NCBI GenBank assembly: GCA_050084985.1 | Contig: JBITNC010000001.1 | Span: forward strand, 59,086,001-59,150,000 | Direction: 5' to 3' | DNA from: Nageia nagi | Taxonomy: Eukaryota > Pinophyta | DNA length: 64,000 nt | In this document: one piece after another, positions 58,959-64,000 of the stretch | Layout: each line of letters opens with the position of its first letter | How positions within the stretch are numbered: position 1 is the stretch's first letter | Translations under genes and position numbers: made by a program | Notes under the pieces: generated by a model | What the model was told of the DNA's origin: nothing | Seen by the model: the letters and a program-made list of their open reading frames with translations, nothing else | Databases searched by the model: none

Positions 58959-61245
58959 CATTATAAAAAGGAGAATATTTATAAATATATTGATAATTTC
59001 TTAGCTATAACATTTCATAATTTCATTCAAATTCTTGTATATAGATATTCTAAGATGAGATAAAAGAATCATTTCCATTTGTAGTTGCAAGAAGAATGCC
59101 AATTATATCTTTAGATAAGGAGAAAGAGGTAAATTAAGACCAACCTACTCTTATCTTTATATTGTGATTTAGAAGATGTCTTTTTGTCAAGTATAAGGTT
59201 TTCATAGTAGATTAAAGAAATTAAAAAATATTCAAAAGAAAATTACCTTATGCATATATTTGGGATTATATTATTTCATAAATAAGATGCATAATATAGT
59301 TTTATTATGAGTTTAATATGATAATAATGATTCATTTACTTGAAGTACTGATAACTCTCTTTCACTACACCTACATGGTCTATAATTGCAATAGGAATTG
59401 AATCTAGTTTGAAAAAACTCAATTGTATTTTTTTAAAAATTTGAGAGCCTATAAACCATATATTTCCACTCTTGGAGTGTCTTATATCTCTGTATAGCAT
59501 ATATTTCAAAAATTAGTATGCATGTCTATCAAAGCAATTTTTATAATGATATCATAGGGTATCTAATATGATGGTTTTAAATTTCCATCATAGAGAATAT
59601 TATTATGATATTTTTTTGGGTAAGTTTTATTAATTCTTGTATGATGCTTACTTTTTAAAAGGTAATTTCAAACCATCATAAAAGATCATTTCTATTTTAG
59701 AACTAGTAATTAGATTATCTATGTATATAATAGTGAGTGAAGTTAATTTATATTTTATTTACATATTTTTACAATATAGTTATAATCTAGATCAATAATT
59801 GTTGAGGTATCAACAAGGGTTAAGATGAAAATATGGAATTGAGTAAAATTTTTTTAAATATAATTTGATAATTGATAAACCTTTTATAAATTTTTATGTA
59901 ATAAATATTTGAAAGGAGATTCCTATAGAGAATTTTTTGAGCAATAATTATAGATTATAATCAATTAAGAAAAAAATTATAACTAATGCTTGGAAAGATA
60001 AGATATTTTATGGTAATCTAGACCATCATGCTAAAAATTAATTAGAATAAAAGATTTAAAATATTGATGATGTGAGGGGGGAGAGTTTTGAACTTGGATC
60101 CTCCCTTTTTGACTTGAGAGTTTTATCTTGCTACTATTCTCCAAATCCCCTCACATCCTTAGATATAGGAAAAATATGTTGATATAGGATACAAACTCGC
60201 ATATAAATTGTATATTACAAAATGGATAATTTTGATTAGTATTTTATAAGGTGATTAGTACAAGGGATAAACTTAGTAGAAAATGATTTGAACATCCTAA
60301 TTTATATGGTATATAAGAAAAATGAAGAATCAATAAATCACCTACTTATGACATGCAAAATATTTTGAAAAGTTGGTAGTAGTTTATTAGAAACTTTATA
60401 ATATAGATAAGATTATATTGAGAATGATAAAATACCTCAAAATAAATTTCAATGTATTGAACAATTTCAATTATAATTATAAATTATAATATACTTCAAC
60501 TATATAAAACTAAAAAATATAATTGAATTATGTATGAAACTATGATAATATTTTTGGGAAGATGTGTGGGGAGATTAACAATTCACATGAATTTTACACC
60601 CTTGATGCTTGAGTTCATCATGAAAATCATTGAAGAAATAGCCCTACAAATCATTTAGCAGATTCCAATACACCTCACACATATTTTGGTTGTGTGAACA
60701 TTGATCCCATATGATCTATTAAGGAAAATTGAAATTTTTTTGGAAATATCATAGCAAGGCATGGATTGTGATACAATGAGTCATTGATAACACTAAGGAT
60801 TGGATGAAAAGCATGTCAAGTGTAGGTGTCAATACCTTAGAGACAAATTAAAAATGATCATTTTCATACTTTTCTTTTGGTAATGCCCTACCTGTAAATC
60901 AACTACAACTATCCTAGGTTAGAAAGGACTAGAACCTACCAATGGGTAGGTTTTAAAGAAAGAATCTATTATGTGGGATATCCTTTGTAATGGGGGTATT
61001 TGGGAATTCATCGATTCGCTCCATGACCATGACAAAAATTGGTCTTAATAGGTTACAAAGTCGTAAGATGAAGCAAGGGTTATCATAGATAGGTAAACTT
61101 CACAATTAACACAAATCTAATTACAACCACTAGGGGTATGGTGAATGACGGGATTCGACACTCTAAATATGTTTACAGTTTAGAAGATGATCTCATGAAT
61201 TTCTTGGATAAGGGTGAGTCAATGCCAACTTAAATAATGTCAAGT
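58959..61245. other. Shared duplication DNA without a gene (copy B)
   Basis: Counterpart of 7373-9640, including the dispersed family segment 59320-59500 and the ttttgaacttggatcc segment near 60085. Confidence 0.5.
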
Positions 61246-62110
61246 TATAAGGTAAATTCTTTGGTTTACCCATGAAATATTGTTGCAATGGAACTATGTA
61301 AGTTATTTACTTTAGAAGGACACCACTCAGAGATTGGAGGCTACCATTTTGTGCTAATGGCCAATTTTAGGGGGAAGCTCCAAGTATACTCCCTATTTTG
61401 TATCACTCCCTTGAATCATACATTCATAGAAACAAGGGGCCATTCCCACTTACCATCAGCTTATTAAGATTTTGGTTGAATTTTCCTATAACAGAGTAGA
61501 AATTATAGCACGCTTTGATAGAGACCTCGACTCCCCCATGCTAGCCACTACCCCCTGACCCCCATGACCTCTATGCCCTCTATAACAACAACCCCCTCCT
61601 CTTCCACCTCCACCACCTCCCTTATATCCCCCACATGATCCTCTTCCATCACCTCCTTGAGATAAAACTCCTCCCTTGGATCGAGTTCATTCATCCTCTT
61701 AACACCTCTACTCTCTATCTCCCCCTAAAACCCAAGCTATGATCACCATTTCTTTTCATTCTAAGGATTCAATTAGAGATGCTATAGAGGTTTTGGCTTT
61801 GATGGTTGAGGCACAAAGTGATGAACAACTCCATGGAAGGAGTCATTTGAAAAATGTAGTGCTGTTATATCCTAAGGATCAAACTAAAGAGGCAAACATG
61901 GAAGGACAAAAGATAAAATTTAGTTATTGCTTTCCACACAAACTAACTAAATTTTGTAAGGAGGGAATGAAAGTGTAAGCTACAAAGAGTGAAAACAATC
62001 ATCAAGAGGCATCTAAAGGACACCCGATTGGATAGAAGGACTTATAGTAAGAGAATATCATTAAAGCTTGGTGGGACTTCATGGACAGGACGAAGAATGC
62101 TAAAATCAGC
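61246..62110 (+). pseudogene. Decayed ORF of unknown, probably transposon, origin (copy B)
   Basis: Counterpart of 9640-10560. The open part 61739-61978 is longer than in copy A and reads SKDSIRDAIEVLALMVEAQSD, then HLKNVVLLYPKDQTKEA, then KLTKFCKEGMK. The upstream proline/serine/threonine-codon-rich part (61530-61735) is frame-broken. No family is recognised. Confidence 0.4.
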
Positions 62111-62984
62111 AAAAAGGTGGGCATTTTCCTTATGTTACTGATATCTATTGTTTTTGGTTAGGATAGATGGATGGAAAATCCTTCAAAAAGGGAAGTGATA
62201 TGTAGAATACCATAGATTGTCATTTTTTTCAATGATATATCATAACAATTTTGTAAGACAAATTTTTGAACCCAGTTAATATTAATTTACCTTTCATAAA
62301 AAAAAGCATGTTAATTATTTGTAAGATAATGAAAAGTAGTATAATATATATTATATATATATATAATTTTTAATCCAAAAATTAAGAAAATCTTTTAAAT
62401 CTTTTTACAAATCATTCATATGAATAACTTCATTTTATATCTTAAATCAAAATACTTAAACAAAATATATTTATATTTTAACAACTAAAAATTATAATTG
62501 AATCATTATAAAAGCATAAATAATATGATGATAATTTTTAATAAACATATTACTAATTCTAAAAATCTTTTAAATTTTAATCAAAAACAAAAATCATTTT
62601 AAAATTTAATTCAAAATTAAAAAAATCTTTTAAACTATTTTACTCAACCTCGATATGAATCACTTTGTTTTCTCTCTCAAATCAAGATACTTAACATACA
62701 TTTAAATTGTATTAGCTATAAATAATGACCAAATCACCTATATAATGATAAATTTTAGTAAGAAAATGAAATAACCTTCTAACTTTTATTTTTAATTAAA
62801 AAAAAATGGTCTTCCATATGATAACTTCGTTTATCTCTCTTCAATCAAGATACTTAGGAAACAAAGAGAAGTACAACATAGAAACCAATTAATAATAATA
62901 AGTAGTAGTTCTTACACCACAACATACACATAGTAACAGTTTGCTAGTACCTTGTTTAGCAGAAAAATATTAGCATTCGTCGCT
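62111..62984. other. AT-rich shared DNA (copy B)
   Basis: Counterpart of 10561-11340, with an expanded TATATA tract at 62342-62363 compared with copy A. No gene. Confidence 0.5.
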
Positions 62985-63430
62985 GATGATCTGAAAGCAG
63001 CAGCTGCTACAACTTTGGATATCCGTAAACTTCAATTCCTTGGGAGTCCATGGTATGATTGAGAAAGTCCATTATATCCTATCGTTTAGGAGAAGTTTTT
63101 CTATGGTAAGCATGATCTATGGAAACGAATCAATGAACTCATCCATAATCATCTACGAAGAAGATTTTCTTGGACATCAGACTACAAATGTATTTTGAAG
63201 CATTGGACAAGTAAGCGTTTTTCTTTTCTTGATCTGAAATATGCATGTTGATGTCTTTTGTCAAAATTGAAATTTTAGATATTGTGTTTTGAATGACCTG
63301 TTCCCTGCATGTTGTGTATTCGTTGCGTGATAGTAAGGCTAAATTTACTGAAATTTATGTTATAGAAGACATGACAATAAGCATTGGTGTTATCTTTCAT
63401 ATTTTGAATTTTAAATTATGGTAGATTGAT
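62985..63430 (+). pseudogene. Gene fragment (copy B)
   Basis: Counterpart of 11400-11885. One-base changes shift the frame relative to copy A (cgtaaacttcaa here, cgtaacttcaa there). The conserved stretch KILAFVADDLKAAA-TTLDIR is kept before the shift, and the GTAAG site follows the exon-like end at about 63209. The right partner of the inverted repeat lies outside the window. Confidence 0.55.
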
Positions 63431-63467
63431 TGATAGTCTCTCAAATGTGATCATTTTATAAGGAACT

Positions 63468-63665
63468 GTGAAAATTATTCAACAGCTTATATGTCAACAT
63501 ATTTCAGTTTGTGTGTGTTTATTTGAAAATATGAAGGAAGGTTTACATGTTAGAGGAAGTGATCTAGATGAATTGATTGTTTCTGAAAGCATTGTACTAT
63601 GCCAGAAAGACCATCTTAAAGCTATAAACATACTTCACAAAGATCTCAAGTGTTCCCCTCTATAG
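63468..63665 (+). CDS. Short open frame of unknown function (copy B)
   Basis: Counterpart of 11875-12114, with the same frame and ending. Differences such as FENMKEG for FENVKEG and SDLDEL for SDLGEL keep the frame open. An upstream stop removes the first part seen in copy A. This is either a retained exon or chance. Confidence 0.3.
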   Translation: MKIIQQLICQHISVCVCLFENMKEGLHVRGSDLDELIVSESIVLCQKDHLKAINILHKDLKCSPL

Positions 63666-64000
63666 ATCAAGAGTTTTACAAAGAAACTATACAACTACTT
63701 ACTTTGGAAACCATCCATTAATTCTAAAAATAAGTGTTGTGTTATACTCTTTAAAACTTTTGATCTGGAGAGAAGAGTTAATTAGTGAATATTCTCAAAA
63801 GTAGTTGTGTGATTCCCTCGTAAAACTATTGATCTAGGAGGAAAACGCTTTGAGATGCTTATGAAGTAGTTTTATAGCTGGTCTTTCCTGCATAATACAA
63901 ACCTTTTAAAACAATCAATTTTTCTATATCACTTCCTCTAAATTATAAACCTTTCTCTAAATCTTCAAAGAGACATGTAAAAATAAATTATGTTACTATA

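Larger units (their letters stand above)
54011..64000. repeat. Segmental duplication, copy B (runs off window)
   Basis: Same-orientation counterpart of 2398-12480. It begins inside the LINE endonuclease region and continues to the last base of the window, so its right end is unknown. All landmark features of copy A recur in order except the block 6333-7372, replaced here by 57950-58958. Confidence 0.9.

Noticed and set aside
1-64000. tRNA, rRNA or organelle-derived insertion
   Set aside because: No cloverleaf-capable tRNA, no conserved rRNA stretch and no plastid or mitochondrial gene sequence was recognised on either strand.

Overview
The window is strongly AT-rich plant nuclear DNA built almost entirely of decayed transposable elements. 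I see no intact protein-coding gene, no rRNA or tRNA gene and no CRISPR. L1-type LINEs, Ty1/Copia and Ty3/Gypsy relics, a plant mobile domain (PMD) gene relic and a hAT transposase relic point to a seed plant. The low GC, the age of the decay and the lack of intact genes over 64 kb would fit a large gymnosperm (conifer-like) genome, but that is inference.

Layout. 1-2.4 kb: AT-rich DNA with a direct repeat, then the start of an L1 LINE. 2.4-12.5 kb: first copy of a duplicated block of about 10 kb holding the LINE ORF2, a tRNA-like SINE candidate, a Copia fragment, an unknown decayed ORF and a gene-like fragment. 12.5-13.9 kb: a decayed intron-containing gene on the minus strand; part of it recurs inverted at 11.5-11.9 kb. 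14.0-14.5 kb: a GC-richer island between direct repeats. 16.3-19.5 kb: 5' LTR, primer-binding site and degraded interior of an LTR retroelement. 19.6-21.4 kb: PMD pseudogene, minus strand. 22.6-27.3 kb: two arrays of a degenerate GATGATCATC-type repeat around a decayed ORF of unknown family. 27.5-38.0 kb: hAT transposase pseudogene (minus), split by a Ty1/Copia element at 29.07-37.11 kb. 38.3-38.9 kb: a third related array. 40.3-41.8 kb: two polypurine-tract/LTR junctions. 42.6-50.6 kb: Gypsy-type element (minus) with paired 660-bp LTRs and an L1 LINE (plus) inside it. 50.6-54.0 kb: repeat-rich DNA with an AC/AT microsatellite. 54.0-64.0 kb: second, same-orientation copy of the 10-kb block, cut off by the window end.

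The parts do not work together as a pathway; the window is a record of nested insertion and duplication. The most notable points are the 10-kb duplication, the inverted copy of gene exon and intron sequence that could form a hairpin RNA, the related palindromic-core arrays on both sides of the hAT relic, and the two layered nests (Copia in hAT; LINE in Gypsy).
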